64,000 nucleotides of DNA, from NCBI GenBank assembly GCA_035610835.1, contig CM069458.1, forward strand, positions 33,691,449 through 33,755,448, given 5' to 3'. The notes below the pieces were generated by a model. That model was not told the DNA's origin, searched no databases, and worked only from the letters and a program-made list of their open reading frames with translations. Positions 10,089-21,866 of the stretch are shown in pieces (position 1 is the stretch's first letter; each line of letters begins with the position of its first letter). This stretch comes from Ophiura sarsii (taxonomy: Eukaryota > Echinodermata > Ophiuroidea > Amphilepidida > Ophiuridae). The translations under genes were made by a program, and so were the position numbers.

Positions 10089-12055
10089 CATCAGGCGCGG
10101 ATCCAGGGGGGGCGGAGGGGGCGCGCGCCCCCCGGTAAAAAAATCGACCCCCCCCCCCCAAAAAAAAAGGGAAAAGAGAGTGGGAGAGGAAAGGGGGAAG
10201 GGGAAGAGAAAGGGAGAAAGAGCCTTTAATTGATCGACGGATTGGTGAATAAAATAACGTTGTATGTCGGATTGGTGAATAAAATAACGTTGTATGTCGT
10301 GATATACACGTAGGCCTATATAGGCGGCCGCCCCACTTTTTTGTAAAGAAAGAAAAAAAGAAGGGGAAAAAAGAGAAGAAACGGAGGAAAGGGATTGCTT
10401 TTCATAAAATATTGGTCAAAAGTATACACCAGATCGCAGCAAATGAGTTTGAAAATTGAAAATGTTTTTACTTCTGAGCCCAGACTCCCCCCTGTTCGAG
10501 CTTTTAAACCATGTATATTTAAATCAAGAATATATATCAGTTGCTCAACTTCTTTCGTGTATTGAAAAAAACCAAAATATTTATTGGAAATGAAGAGGTG
10601 GCTTTTCAATAAAATGTTGGTCAAAAGTATACACCAGATCGCACCAAATGATTTTTAAAATTGAATTTTTTTTTAACTTCTGAGGGGGGCACCAGACACC
10701 CCCTGTTCGACCTTTAAACCATGTATATTTAAATCAAGAAAATATATCAGTTATGCTCAACTTCTTTCGTGTATTGATAAAAAACAAAATATTTAATGGA
10801 AATGAAGAGGTGGCTTTTCAATAAAATGTTGGTCAAAAGTATACACCAGATCGCACCAAATGAGTTCGAAAATTGAAAAAAATTCTACTTCTCACATCCC
10901 CCCTCAGACTCCCCCTGTTCGACCTTTTAAACCTAATTCAAGAAAATATATCAGTAATATGCTCACCTTCTTTCGTGTATTGATAAAAAACAAAATATTT
11001 AATGGAAATGAAGAGGTGGCTTTTCAATAAAATGTTGGTCAAAAGTATACACCAGATCGCACCAAATGAGTTCGAAAATTGAAAAAAATTCTACTTCTCA
11101 CATCCCCCCTCAGACTCCCCCTGTTCGACCTTTTAAACCTAATTCAAGAAAATATATCAGTAATATGCTCACCTTCTTTCGTGTATTGATAAAAAACAAA
11201 ATATTTAATGGAAATGAAGAGGTGGCTTTTCAATAAAATGTTGGTCAAAAGTATACACAAGATCGCACCAAATGAGTTCGAAAATTGAAAAAAATTCTAC
11301 TTCTGAGGTGGGCACATCCCCCCTCAGACTCCCCCTGTTCGACCTTTTAAACCTAATTCAAGAAAATATATCAGTAATATGCTCACCTTCTTTCGTGTAT
11401 TGATAAAAAACCAAAATATTTTATGGAAATGAAGAGGTGGCTTTTCAATAAAATGTTGGTCAAAAGTATACACAAGATCGCACCAAATGAGTTCGAAAAT
11501 TGAAAAAAATTCTACTTCTCAGGGGTACATTTCTCATCAGACACCTCTGACCGAGCATAGCTCGGAGGGCGGTGCTGCTACCGCATTGGATAGCCCATTA
11601 AGTGAAAATTCAAGATTTGTTTCAGCCCCCGGTAAACTCAGTCTCTGGCTCCAGTTGGGCTCCACCCCTGTACAAAATTCTACTTCTGAGGGGGGATGCC
11701 CCCCTCAGACTCCCCCTGTTCGACCTTTTAAACCTAATTCAAGAAAATATATCAGTTATATGCTCAACTTCTTTCGTGTATTGATAAAAAACAAAATATT
11801 TTATGGAAATGAAGAGGTGGCTTTTTAATAAAATTTCGAAAAAGTATACACCAGATCGCACCAAATGAGTTCGAAAATTGAAAATTTTCTACTTATGAGG
11901 GGGGGGCACATCCCCCCTCAGACTCCCCCTGTCCGAGCAGAGCTCGGAGGGCGGTGGTTCGCACCGCATTGGATAGTCCACCAACACAACATTCAAGATT
12001 TTTCATCTTCTTTTCAGCCCCCCGGTAAATTCAGTCTCTGGCTCCGCCCCTGATG
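10089..12055. mobile_element. Composite element with ~18-bp TIRs and internal tandem units
   Basis: The left end CATCAGGCGCGGATCCAG and right end (CATCAGGGGCGGAGCCAG from the other strand) form imperfect terminal inverted repeats. The interior is mainly a tandem array of ~206-215-bp units, with TGAAGAGGTGGC at 10591, 10803, 11009, 11215, 11430 and 11810. One interval is enlarged by a 3'-tail segment (GAGCATAGCTCGGAGGGCGG). The same unit occurs singly at 16158-16265 and about three times at 63230-63900. No coding capacity. Confidence 0.65.
10560..11900 (+). repeat. Satellite-like array, ~210-bp unit, ~6 copies
   Basis: Each unit reads TGAAGAGGTGGCTTTTCAAT, then GGTCAAAAGTATACACCAGA, then a C-rich CAGACTCCCCCTGTTCGA block, then TTTCGTGTATTGATAAAAAA. 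Neighbouring units at 10803-11430 are nearly identical, indicating recent local amplification. Confidence 0.8.
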
Positions 12056-12517
12056 TATTTAATGTTAGCATAAAACTGAAGTTTTGTTGACAATTTGTTT
12101 TTGCAAAAGCCGCATGAATATAAAAAATGAAATCTTAAAAAAAAATTATCAGCACGTGTTTACCATGTTGAATCAATGTGTCTTATTTAAGTTATGCGAT
12201 CAAACATTTTAGCTCATATGGCCATGGGGCCTCAGATATTTTTTTTAATTTTTTTGAATTATTTCACTGAAGTTTAAAAGGGTATCAAAAGAACGTGTTT
12301 AGATATATAGATAGATGGATATATTAATGGAACGATATATTGGTTCAAACGGTCTTTGTATAATTATATGAACAAAACAATAAATGAGAATTTTTAGATG
12401 GTTTCAGCTTATTTTACAACTTATAGAGCCACTTTTTGGCGCATCCGTTACGTCGGTAGCCTCAATTATGTTGAGATTTGACATAAAACTATAGTCGGCA
12501 TACCCACTTATTTAGTC

Positions 12518-12837
12518 CAGGCCCGTAAGAAGGGGGGGGGCGATGGGGGCGATGGTGGCGATCGCCCCCCCCCCCCCCCTTTGAAAATCTTCCCCGGAAA
12601 ATTTGTACACAGATGAAAAAATTTCGCGCGCATTTGTCTTCCCAAAATGCAATATTCTTTGCTACAAGCTTGTTTAGAGCCAACATGTACCTCGATCGTG
12701 CACAAAATAGGTGCAAATTCGAAATTTTCGCACGCTACACGCGCATAATTGACTCACAAAAATCTTCCGGTGATTTTTTTTGTTTTGAAAACGCCCCCCC
12801 CCCCCCCCCCCTTTGAAAAAAGTGTCTTACGGCCCTG
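12518..12837. mobile_element. MITE with CAGGSCCGTAAGA ends and 5-bp TSD
   Basis: Left end CAGGCCCGTAAGA and right end (CAGGGCCGTAAGA from the other strand) are followed inward by long poly-G and poly-C tracts. TAGTC flanks both ends (12513-12517 and 12838-12842), a target-site duplication. 320 bp, non-coding. Confidence 0.75.
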
Positions 12838-12959
12838 TAGTCTCATAGTGGCACAATACAAATATTGGGTTATGATGTGCTCAGGACCGGGAGTCAAGAC
12901 GAGAGAGATTTAGGACAGCGGACAGCATTTTATAATTGCGCTCTTGCAGCGATGAGCAT

Positions 12960-13820
12960 GATGAGTTCAGCACGGTATCAAATCTACGCCAAAATACTGT
13001 CGCCCATACCAGGCCGCGTAAGCCGTGAACTGCGTAATGTATTTTTGAAGATACAACTCTCTTTTTTGAAGATTGGAGCAAATTACAAATATCTGTGTTG
13101 AAGGAACTAAAAAAAATCGATTCAAGGATATAAGCCGACTGGCTTCTTATTTACATAACAATTGGTCTTTGCAGACCATGTCCATTATAGACGTGCTAGG
13201 GACTCCATAGTTCATATGGTTCAATCAACACAATTATATTTACAGGACATTCTTTATCATAGTGAAATTGCAAATGAAAAAAGTATTATTCAACATTCAA
13301 TAAATATAGCGAACGATTATAAGCAATCCTGTTATTAAAAAAAAAGAGTGTAATAACAAAAAGAAAAAGACATTTACAAGATTCGAACCACTGACCTCAT
13401 GATTGTGAAGCCAGCGCTCTACCATTTGAGCTAATGAAAACTATGCATAAAACAGTTTTAAAATAAAATTAGATAGAGTTTAAAATACAAATATCACTGA
13501 AATCGGAGGGTAAAATGCTTTATATTTCGATTGTTGTGCGTTTTTATCAAAGGTTATCGCCCAAAAGTTGATTATATGCTGAAGGAGATTGTAATTCTGA
13601 TTTCATTATTATGCATTGCACTTCTTTTTGAAACTATTCTAGACACAGTTCGTTCGTACAATAATTTCAACATTACCTTTTGTCGATTAAAATTCGCGGC
13701 AAATCTATTGCACCATGGGTATTATTACATGGGAATCCGGAGACTCAGATACGTAGGGAGTCATGTGATTTTTGTCCAGGACAAACACTTGAGATGTACA
13801 CGCCCCTTTAAGGTCTTTTA
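12960..13820 (-). repeat. Interspersed repeat R, copy 2 (inverted), with tRNA-like core
   Basis: Reverse-complement copy of 4471-5385. The tRNA-like core at 13372-13439 (minus strand) keeps TTAGCTCAAATGGTAGAGCG and GGTTCGAATC but has anticodon CAC where copy 1 has CAT. Confidence 0.65.
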
Positions 13821-14118
13821 CTTACTGCTGAATATGGTGTAGATAACATTTTACAGCCTGCAGGTATTGCGCTTTAGTGCAATAATAACATTTTGGCCAA
13901 ATTTGCAGGCCTGGGAAAAATGGGGAATTTTGGAATCTCAGTTGCAAGTGGTAATTTGGGAGGGAAATGTTGCTTTTCTGGATAGAAAAATACATAAGAA
14001 ATGGTGGGAAATTGTATTCCCAGGAAATAAACAATTTTTGTACTAGTACTACATAGGATAGCATTACGAAAAGCATGTGTAATCGCAGTCCATATGTTTT
14101 AACATTAAAATGTGTTAA

Positions 14119-14474
14119 AGGTAGATGACCCGATCACATTCTGATTTTCAACTTGAAGTTTTCTATTCTACATGAAAGGTCATCCTTAAAAAAGTCGTGT
14201 TCCAAAGTTTGAGTTGCATAGCTCTAATGGTTCTTATTTTAGACGCACAAGATGTTGTGAACTGTACCCATTGAGTAGTACACAAACTATATCGGTGGTT
14301 ACCACCATTCGCGGTAATTCGACGTTATTTCATCGATTTCTCCGTAATTATACCGATTTAGGCCGTCAAATTTCAGTATGATGATGAGAAAAATACGAGC
14401 TTTCATATGATATGAAAATCTCTGTATGTTTGAAATAATTCTGTGTTACGAAAATGTGATCGGGTCATCTACCT
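14119..14474. mobile_element. TTAA-flanked MITE
   Basis: AGGTAGATGACCCGATCACA at the left is exactly reverse-complemented at the right. TTAA lies directly outside both ends (14115-14118 and 14475-14478). A TTAA target is the hallmark of piggyBac-type insertion; the superfamily is inferred from this alone. It lies 50 bp upstream of EMC4 exon 2. Confidence 0.7.
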
Positions 14475-14524
14475 TTAAATGACTCTAAATGTGCCTCTAA
14501 CAATTAATGTCTATCTACTTGTAG

Positions 14525-14642
14525 GTTAAAGGCTGACAGACAAATTCAACCTGTGTTAGATTTACCCGCACCAGTTGGTTACATGGAACGATCATTACCG
14601 GATATCGGAGGACAAGATAGTGATGGCAAACTAGTAGCAAAG
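14525..14642 (+). CDS. emc4: EMC4 exon 2
   Basis: 118 nt, bounded by CTTGTAG acceptor and AAG|GTAGGA donor. It encodes the least conserved, cytosolic N-terminal part of EMC4 (residues 22-61). The PAPVGYMERSLPD stretch corresponds to the PVGYLDKQVPD segment of vertebrate EMC4 (recalled). It starts with the third base of the split Arg codon and ends in phase 0, matching exon 3. Confidence 0.88.
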
Positions 14643-14672
14643 GTAGGATCATCCAAAACATCAATGCATAAA

Positions 14673-14925
14673 TGAGACCTGTCATCACGAAATGAGAGTT
14701 AAGTCGGAAAATTTAATTTTGAGGTTTGCCCAGATTCAGAATACTCAGGAAACAAGCTTTAAAATGATATGCAGCAAGTCATAATTGCTCAATGTTTTCC
14801 CTGTCAAAAATCAAATTGAAGTTGCAAAATTCCTTTGTTTTCTATTAATTTTTGGCATGTTCATAGGACCATATCTCCTAATGCACACTGGCGACTTAAC
14901 GCTCATTTTGTGATGACAGGTCTCA
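14673..14925. mobile_element. MITE, 34-bp TIRs
   Basis: TGAGACCTGTCATCACGAAA... at the left and the reverse complement ...TGATGACAGGTCTCA at the right; inner parts GTTAAGTCG/CGACTTAAC also pair. 253 bp, non-coding, 30 bp downstream of the EMC4 exon 2 donor. Confidence 0.7.
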
Positions 14926-14931
14926 AATGTG

Positions 14932-15373
14932 ATGCGATCTGTGAAAACCCGCCGCATGGTGGCAGATTTCATATTTGAGATATTAATGTCATAAGATGCT
15001 AAAACTGTGCTGATTACAGAGCTGTTTCGATCATTTTTCTATGATTACTACAAAAACAATATGAGTAAATGATGATTGTGATGTCATAAAAAGCTACAAA
15101 ACAAGAAATCATGAAAACAGGCCAAAAAGATACATAATTCAATAGAATAACATAAGGTTAATATAATAATAAAAGTGACTTAAGTACGTTTTTGAAGTTG
15201 AAATTTCAAGAAAGATGATGACACAAAGTATTGGAATTTAATTTTCTTTAAAAAAAATCTTAAAAAAACCCAAAAGATTTAAAAATAAAAAAAAACTTTT
15301 AATTTTTTATTTTACCCATAATCCCTAGTTCACATTTTGCGACATCCGACGGGTTTTCACAGATCGCATCACA
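14932..15373. mobile_element. MITE, ~25-bp TIRs
   Basis: GTGATGCGATCTGTGAAAAC at the left pairs with GTTTTCACAGATCGCATCAC at the right. The interior is AT-rich and non-coding. It abuts the previous element within a few bases. Confidence 0.65.
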
Positions 15374-17289
15374 AATGAGAGAACGAGCCTCCTTACATCA
15401 GCGGATTGTCATCGATTATTATGTTGGAGGGCGGTATTTAGTTAAACCAATCATTGTTACACCACGAAAACAACCAAATGTTTGAAATTTAAAGAAAATA
15501 ATAATGTATTAAAGACATGTAATACAGTTTCAAAATTCTCTCGGGTTATTATGATTGAAACTAATAACGTTGTCAGAATTGAATCATTGAATAATAGATT
15601 TAGCTTATAGTTTTCCCATATTCATCAACCTACTTTTCAGGATCGTGTGTTATTGTGTAATTTTCAGCATGTAATCGATAGTACACTGCATCACCTGTAA
15701 AGATATCTGCCACATACAAGGGTGAAGGTTGCAATTATGATTGCAGTAATGGGGAACTATACTTGAGGTCACATGGCTTACAGCTGAGAACCCATGAGAA
15801 GCACCTGCCACTTATAAAACTCACCCATTGCTTGTGTGTTGGATTTCGATTTCGATCCCAACAGGAGCATGCGCAGATGCGATGTACATGTACATCCCTG
15901 CTATACGCCGGTACACTTTCTTGTATAGAGACCCGACATTTATCTCTACCACCGACTCATTCACGTTTCACTTAATGTTCCATCCTATCACACTCATTCT
16001 AACATGTTGAAGCGTTGAAAACACGGACTGTTGCACATTTTTTTATCACTATCCCATTTCGTGTTTTCTCCGCCATTATCGCGCATGTTTATGGCGCCAT
16101 TCGGTTTCTGCGCATCCTATTTATTATCACTGTCCCGGTTTACTATGTCCTAGCAATTTTCAACCAAAAATTTGGTCAAAAGTACACACCAAATCGCACC
16201 AAATGGGTTCGAAAATTGGGAAAAAAATTGAACTCTCGGACTCCCCCTGTCCGCGCTAGCACGGAGTGTGGATCACTGACAAAAATGCATTAACAATTTT
16301 CCTCACATTTCAAAATCACTCTGTCTCATCCCTGATATTAGCCAGGCACCGTTTTTTCTCAAATGGTGCCTGAATATTGCTGTTGCTGTGTACCTAAATA
16401 CATCTGCTGTCTGTTGAATTTGGAACCAACGTTTAATTTCAACTGTCTTTTTTCAATTAAAGAATACTCCAATTCGGGAAAAAATTCACAAAAGCTCACA
16501 GACAACAAATAAACACATCATTTTACTCGACCTAGAATTTCAATCAAAAAAATTATAAATTTGGCGTTCCGCAAATATCGGAAGAAGATTTTTTTAAATT
16601 CTGGTACTCTCGACTGACTTGACCAATTTTGATCTGGTAAAAAGTATGTTGATGTATCGATTCACGCCAATACAGAAAAACTGACACGAAGGCAATCATT
16701 GGCTAGCAAAATCTTCTGCGCAGCAGTACAATGTACAAAGTCAATTTACCAGTGAATCGATTTGGAATTTTCCGCTGACATCGGGAAAACCCGATGATGC
16801 GAGTGACGTCATTTAATGAGCGGCGCCCTTCATGAATTAGCTCATTAGCATAATTTATGTCCGTGAAATGTATCACACAGTTTGATAAGTGCCTGCTCAC
16901 TTGATGACAGGCTGAGGAATTGTATTGTAACCTTGTCAAATTCCAAAGAGAACTTGATAATTCATGTGGAGAGCAACCCAGAGTAAGCTCTCTGGGGTGG
17001 AAAGTGTGGAATTAAAATGGAAATAAAACAGTGACAGAGAAGGAGTCTCCCATTCCAAAAGTATTAATATTATGATAGTATCATTGACAGAACTATCTCT
17101 GAAAGGGAACAGTTGGAAAGTCTGGGGCTAACCAATCAATGAAAACACATTGTTTAGGTGGAAATCTCGACCCTGCCCCTTCCCTCAAGTTACGCCTCTG
17201 CTGATCAGTATTATAGGTTTGAACTTATGCAACGATTGCATCTCACCATTATATTCATTGCTAACCATTTTCTTGTCTTTCCTTTGTAG

Positions 17290-17443
17290 AAATGTTGGGA
17301 CATAGCCTTGGGTCCCCTCAAGCAGCTGCCCATGAACCTGTTCATAATGTACATGGCTGGTAATTCTATCTCTATATTCCCCATTATGATGGTGGGTATG
17401 ATGTTATGGAGACCAGTGCAGGCACTTATGGCAATCAAAAACA
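17290..17443 (+). CDS. emc4: EMC4 exon 3 (first membrane segment)
   Basis: 154 nt between TTTGTAG and A|GTAAGT, residues 62-112 plus one base. It opens with [18 protein letters not shown], almost the vertebrate sequence. The hydrophobic segment [20 protein letters not shown] (about 80-99) and the conserved [10 protein letters not shown] follow. In EMC structures this region forms the first EMC4 transmembrane part, beside the EMC3/EMC6 insertase groove (established knowledge). This exon is the strongest evidence for the gene. Confidence 0.96.
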
Positions 17444-18671
17444 GTAAGTTTGTGCATGGAAGTAATCTTATACTTCCATGGTATGTGATAGACCCATCAA
17501 TCACCCTAACTCGAGATCACCACACGGCAACAGATTTCTTTTCCGACACCCAAAATTCACCAGAAAGGTCACCCGACCCTCCCCCCCCCCCCCCGGATTT
17601 GAACCACGGACCTCCAGCACCCAAACCCAGATCCTAGCCACTACACCACCGCTGCCAGTCGACAAGTATATTCGCCTCGTTATATAGCCTGGGTCCGTTT
17701 TGTACCCAAAACCCAAAAACCTGCACGCAGGGTTATAAATACATTTTTTCCGCACAGTTGCCGTGTGGTGTAGTAGAGTTAGGGTTAAGCAAGAATTTGT
17801 CTTTGATCATGAAAGAGCATATGAGGGCACAATGCAATACAAGCACATACATAATACCGAGGTACGCTCAATAGATTGAATACACTCTCGGGTTACGTTC
17901 ATACAAGTGGGATGTACAAAGCCTAAGGTTAAACCGGTTTGGTGTTTCATCCTATATGAATACAAATATGACAACAAAGCATATTTCAGTACAGGTAGCA
18001 TATTATCAGGGTCATGATTCTATAGATGAGGTGACCGTTGTTTACATCAGTAGTGTTTACAAATTGATTAGCGCCTGGTCTAAAGACATGCTAGAGGTAC
18101 TAGTCCATGACTACTGCATACATACTATTCGAAAGCAAAACACACATCACTGAGCGCCAATTTTAAAAGCACATGCCCTTATGGTGCGTACGCATACTGC
18201 AGGGCAACCAGATTTAGTACCTGGTCTCTCACTGTGCTTAGGGATGCAGACCATGACTACTGCACTATTACACCGTAAGCATTGTAAGTAATGATCAATC
18301 AAGTGTGAATTAAAGCACATTCCCTATAGGTGCGCACACATACTGCCGGGCACTACGTCACCGGTCACACCATCTATTGGGCTGGCATATGTAATCAAAG
18401 AAAGAAGAGCTCTATCTAGTACAGGCGTGTAAATGAGTTAATGACACCTTTTCACCGGCATCACATTTGTACTTCAGAGAGGGCTTTTTTTTTTTTTTTA
18501 AATCAGCATTTTTAGGGAATTGTACAATTGTAGACAGATACATTGAATTATTAACTAGTGGTAGAGATAAACAGGGTGATTCTAGGCTCAACATGGTGAA
18601 TCAAAACTTTTCAAAACAAATTTACACATGAATTTATTTTAACATTTTCTTTCTCTCTATATCTCTCTTAG
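17444..18671 (+). other. EMC4 intron 3
   Basis: Contains a tRNA-like SINE head on the minus strand (17590-17660) beside a poly-C run. The rest has no recognised feature apart from a T run near 18487. Confidence 0.6.
17590..17660 (-). repeat. tRNA-derived SINE fragment
   Basis: On the minus strand GGTGGTGTAGTGGCTAGGAT (A-box-like) and GTGGTTCAAATCC (B-box-like) lie at tRNA spacing. A poly-G run follows, so the 3' body is lost or replaced. It is not a functional tRNA. Confidence 0.5.
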
Positions 18672-18832
18672 CAACCAAGATGCTCGACGGAAGTCCGGCA
18701 GCATGGGCCCAGAAATCTATCTACTTTGTGTCAAATTTATTAGGCATAGCTTTAGCGCTTTATAAATGCTCGTCTATGGGTTTATTGCCGACACATTCTT
18801 CAGATTGGCTGTCATTTTTAGAACCACAAGAG
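18672..18832 (+). CDS. emc4: EMC4 exon 4 (second membrane segment)
   Basis: 161 nt between TCTCTTAG and GAG|GTATGT. It encodes [20 protein letters not shown], then [12 protein letters not shown] (membrane helix, about residues 129-145) and [34 protein letters not shown] is the EMC4 signature. It starts with two bases completing the Thr-113 codon and ends in phase 0. Confidence 0.95.
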
Positions 18833-20445
18833 GTATGTATTGTATGATCGCAAAATCCATTTTAAATGCACTTCAGCCATTGATGGAAGCCATCTCACTT
18901 GAAATCACTGCAAGTGATGTACATTGGTCTGATAATATATAGGCTGTACCATATTTGGAGTTGTGAATGGTCGCTGCAGGACGACCCAAATATGGTACAG
19001 CCTACACATTATCAAGTATATAGCAGAAAGGCAAAGGCGTTACAAAATGTTTAGAACCAAAACCAATGGTAGCGCTATTATTATATTGAGACATATAATT
19101 TGAGAAGAATTTTAAAAATCGACCATTGCGTTATCATGTCACACTAATTGTAGTAAAGCCCCAAATTTTAAACCCAATCCATGAGATGGTTGAATTATCA
19201 AGCCATTCCCCAATGTATTTGAATGAGGTTTGCTTTCTGCATAAGCGGAGATGCATCTTTTCAGTTTTCTTTCATGAATTCACAGGTTTTGTTACTCCAA
19301 ATTTCACAGTTTGTGTTATTTTCAGTCATAATAAGATTTTGTATCCAACATTCATTTGCCTTTTCAGGTTTTTCACTAGTTTCATTGATTTACTATGTGT
19401 TTTATTGCCACTTTGTGGATTGGCTTTTAAATATCGGGTTCTACTCAAATGTTTGTAACATTTTGACGCAATTTTCTTTTTTTAAATGAAAGCCAATTAT
19501 GTGGTCTTCTTATCTTATCACTACTATTGGTTTTGAATATGCATGCCTAAAACTGTTGTGAAGATTTTGCGAATTAAGTGCCTGTTCTTTCTGGCTCGCC
19601 CTGTATATTATTATCATTCATATTTAGTTTATAAGTTATTTTTATTTTTTATCATTGAAATAGAACATTCTGTTAGATTTATTTTACACTTTGAAGATAC
19701 AGCATGTTTTTATATGTTGGTTAAGCCACAAAAAACCACCTTGTTATACAGGCAAACGGACTCTCAGGTATTGTTGATCGGTTGGGCGTTTTGGTTTTTT
19801 TTCACAAATCTTGGGAAATGTGCCGCCGAACCAGAAATTTGAGAGGGGAGGGGTTTGTTTGTTTTTATTAGGCATAGTCAGCATAAAATAAACAAAATAA
19901 TAGAAGAAGAAAAAAATACAATTTTACAAAGTACAATAAATTACACAACAACATTAATAACAAACATTTCACCACAATGCCATCCAGGATGGCAGACGCT
20001 GACACCAAAACTGACATACCAGGATAGCCCATTAAGCCTGACAATAAGGAGCAAGCTTATTTCCAATGGATCCCAAACGAAAGAGGCCGTGAAGAGGTGC
20101 GAACAAAGAAGAAACAAAATATTAAGGGACAGGGAAACAAGCTTACACCAAAAAATCAGACCTCTCTTGATTCAGATGTTGTTTAAATTTTTTAATGTTG
20201 GGTCCGCAATTTTTCTTTTCTTTTTGAGAGCCGGTGGGGGGGGGGGGGGGGGGGGGGGGGTGGGGTGGGGGGTGTCTAAAAAAAGAAAAAATGAGCTAGG
20301 GGGGTTCCAAAACCTACTTTTTCTATTTAAAAAAGGGGGAAATTCAAAAAAAAAAGATGGGTCAGCGGGTCCGTAGAATAGGAATAATATTTTTAGTGGC
20401 CTTAACTAAACTTTTTATTTCTTCCATTTTTTAAAATTATTTCAG
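18833..20445 (+). other. EMC4 intron 4
   Basis: A short palindrome at 18938-19018 shares GGCTGTACCATATTTGG with the foldback at 8098-8704. A poly-G tract of more than 20 bases lies near 20237, with purine-rich sequence to 20370. No exon is seen; the long frame at 19855-20376 runs through these low-complexity sequences. Confidence 0.55.
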
Positions 20446-20481
20446 AGCATGGAATTTTCTGGAGGTGGTGTATCATTGTGA
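20446..20481 (+). CDS. emc4: EMC4 exon 5 (stop)
   Basis: Acceptor ATTATTTCAG, then SMEFSGGGVSL and TGA. This matches the conserved MEFSGGG C-terminus of EMC4 (human ends MEFSGGGLLL, from memory). The tiny exon completes a 177-residue protein with no frame conflict. Confidence 0.93.
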   Translation, partial: SMEFSGGGVSL

Positions 20482-21649
20482 GTGGTAGCTGAGCATCTCA
20501 ATATCTCAATCTCAGCATCTCAACACAGACAATGAAGGATTTGTAGGAATGAACAGGCATAACAGGCCAGGCAGCTCATAATGGACTTTTTGACACTTTT
20601 GTACACAGGCCAAGATATGGTGTGGTATCGTTAAAGGTCATTACTTCAAATCTTCCTCATGGAAATGCATGGATGGAACACCATACCAATCACTTGGATT
20701 AATATGGTTTCAATGTGTAATTGGTACTACCCCATGCATAGGCATGTCTACTGGAAGACAATTTGAACTAATGACCTCCATTTCCAGTCGTGCACGAATA
20801 GAAACATGTTCTATAAGCGAACGAACCTATCAAGTCATATGACCAGTTGAGTGTTATAGGGTTTTTTTAGTTTGTTTTACAACGTTAAGTAAACCATGGA
20901 TCACAGATTTAAATCAGCAAACCTCTGCTTGTATGTATGATGGTCTCACGGAGTATTGAAAGACCTTGCTCAAATATATCTTGATTTTGTATGTTTCAGT
21001 TGTATGGTTGTTTTTTGCACACTTATTGCTTTGTATCAGAACATCCTCTACATAGAAATTGGACACATTTATACTAAAGAAAGGTATTATACTTTGCTCA
21101 TCTTACTCTGTGCAGTGAGGTTAGAGTGGTTTCTGATGATCTACGCAGCATTTAGGCATGGATGCTGCGATCCGTTTTTCACTGTGTGGGTACTGCGTGG
21201 GTAGCAATATCGCGTGTGACAAATAAGGTGCAATCATTGGAAAACGTGCTGCAACACTGCACAGAGTTAGATGAACGGAATGGATAGATTCTAATATACT
21301 TGGAAATTTATTGTATTACTATGCTACAAAACACATGTGAACTGCAATCCAGGCAAATGATGTTAGCACAATTCGGTCCCTGGTTGGTAAAATGTGCCCT
21401 CTCTTCGCCCAAATCAATGTTGAACAGCTTTGTTGTGTCTTAAGCAGACAAGTCAGTTGATCTATCATTGATTGGGGAGGTAAAAGTTGAAAATATCGCT
21501 GATATGCTTTGAATGTAGACTTATGTATTTTTATGAGCATATATTTGACACAGCAGGTAATAGTGTATGGTGACTAAAGCGGGCCAACTATATTCTATGT
21601 GAATTGTTTAAGGAGTTGTTTACAGGATGACTAAAAATAAATGCAGTAG

Positions 21650-21866
21650 TAGGGTAAAATCGCCAGTTTTCGGTCAGAGCCTATTGTCAGTCACGCGGCC
21701 AAAATTGTGTAATTGCATTGGTCGTCGTCATTTTAAAGCAATACCAGGCATCAACTATGCGGCGGTTTTTTAGCCGACAATTTAAACGACAAGGTCATTT
21801 TCATTACACGATTTGGGCGAAGTGACCGAAAATAGGCGCTGACTGAAAACTGGCGACTTTACCCTA
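21650..21866. mobile_element. MITE, ~39-bp TIRs
   Basis: TAGGGTAAAATCGCCAGTTT and its near-exact reverse complement bound 217 bp. Complementarity continues through CGGTCAG..CCTATTGTC. Non-coding. Confidence 0.7.

Larger units (their letters stand above)
3021..14524 (+). other. EMC4 intron 1 (11.5 kb), repeat-filled
   Basis: Starts GTAAAG and ends CTTGTAG. No other host exon is seen. Contents include a TSD-flanked inverted-repeat element (3357-4213), two inverted copies of a ~0.9-kb repeat carrying a tRNA-Met-like sequence (4471-5385 and 12960-13820), and a tRNA-Ser-like locus (5854-5935). There are also a 600-bp foldback (8098-8704), a TA-flanked element (8769-9234), a large composite element with tandem ~210-bp units (10089-12055), a TAGTC-flanked MITE (12518-12837) and a TTAA-flanked MITE (14119-14474). 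Confidence 0.8.
14643..17289 (+). other. EMC4 intron 2
   Basis: Two inverted-repeat elements (14673-14925 and 14932-15373) start just after the donor. At 15720-15830 a short plus frame reads CNYDCSNGELYLRSHGLQLR followed by THEKH, resembling a worn C2H2 zinc-finger piece. One unit of the 10.5-kb array family lies at 16158-16265. Nothing else is recognised. Confidence 0.6.

Noticed and set aside
10316..10624. 102-codon minus frame
   Set aside because: Lies in the 210-bp repeat family; similar frames recur in its copies at the right end.
19855..20376. 173-codon plus frame
   Set aside because: Runs through low-complexity A-rich and poly-G sequence in EMC4 intron 4; no recognisable protein.
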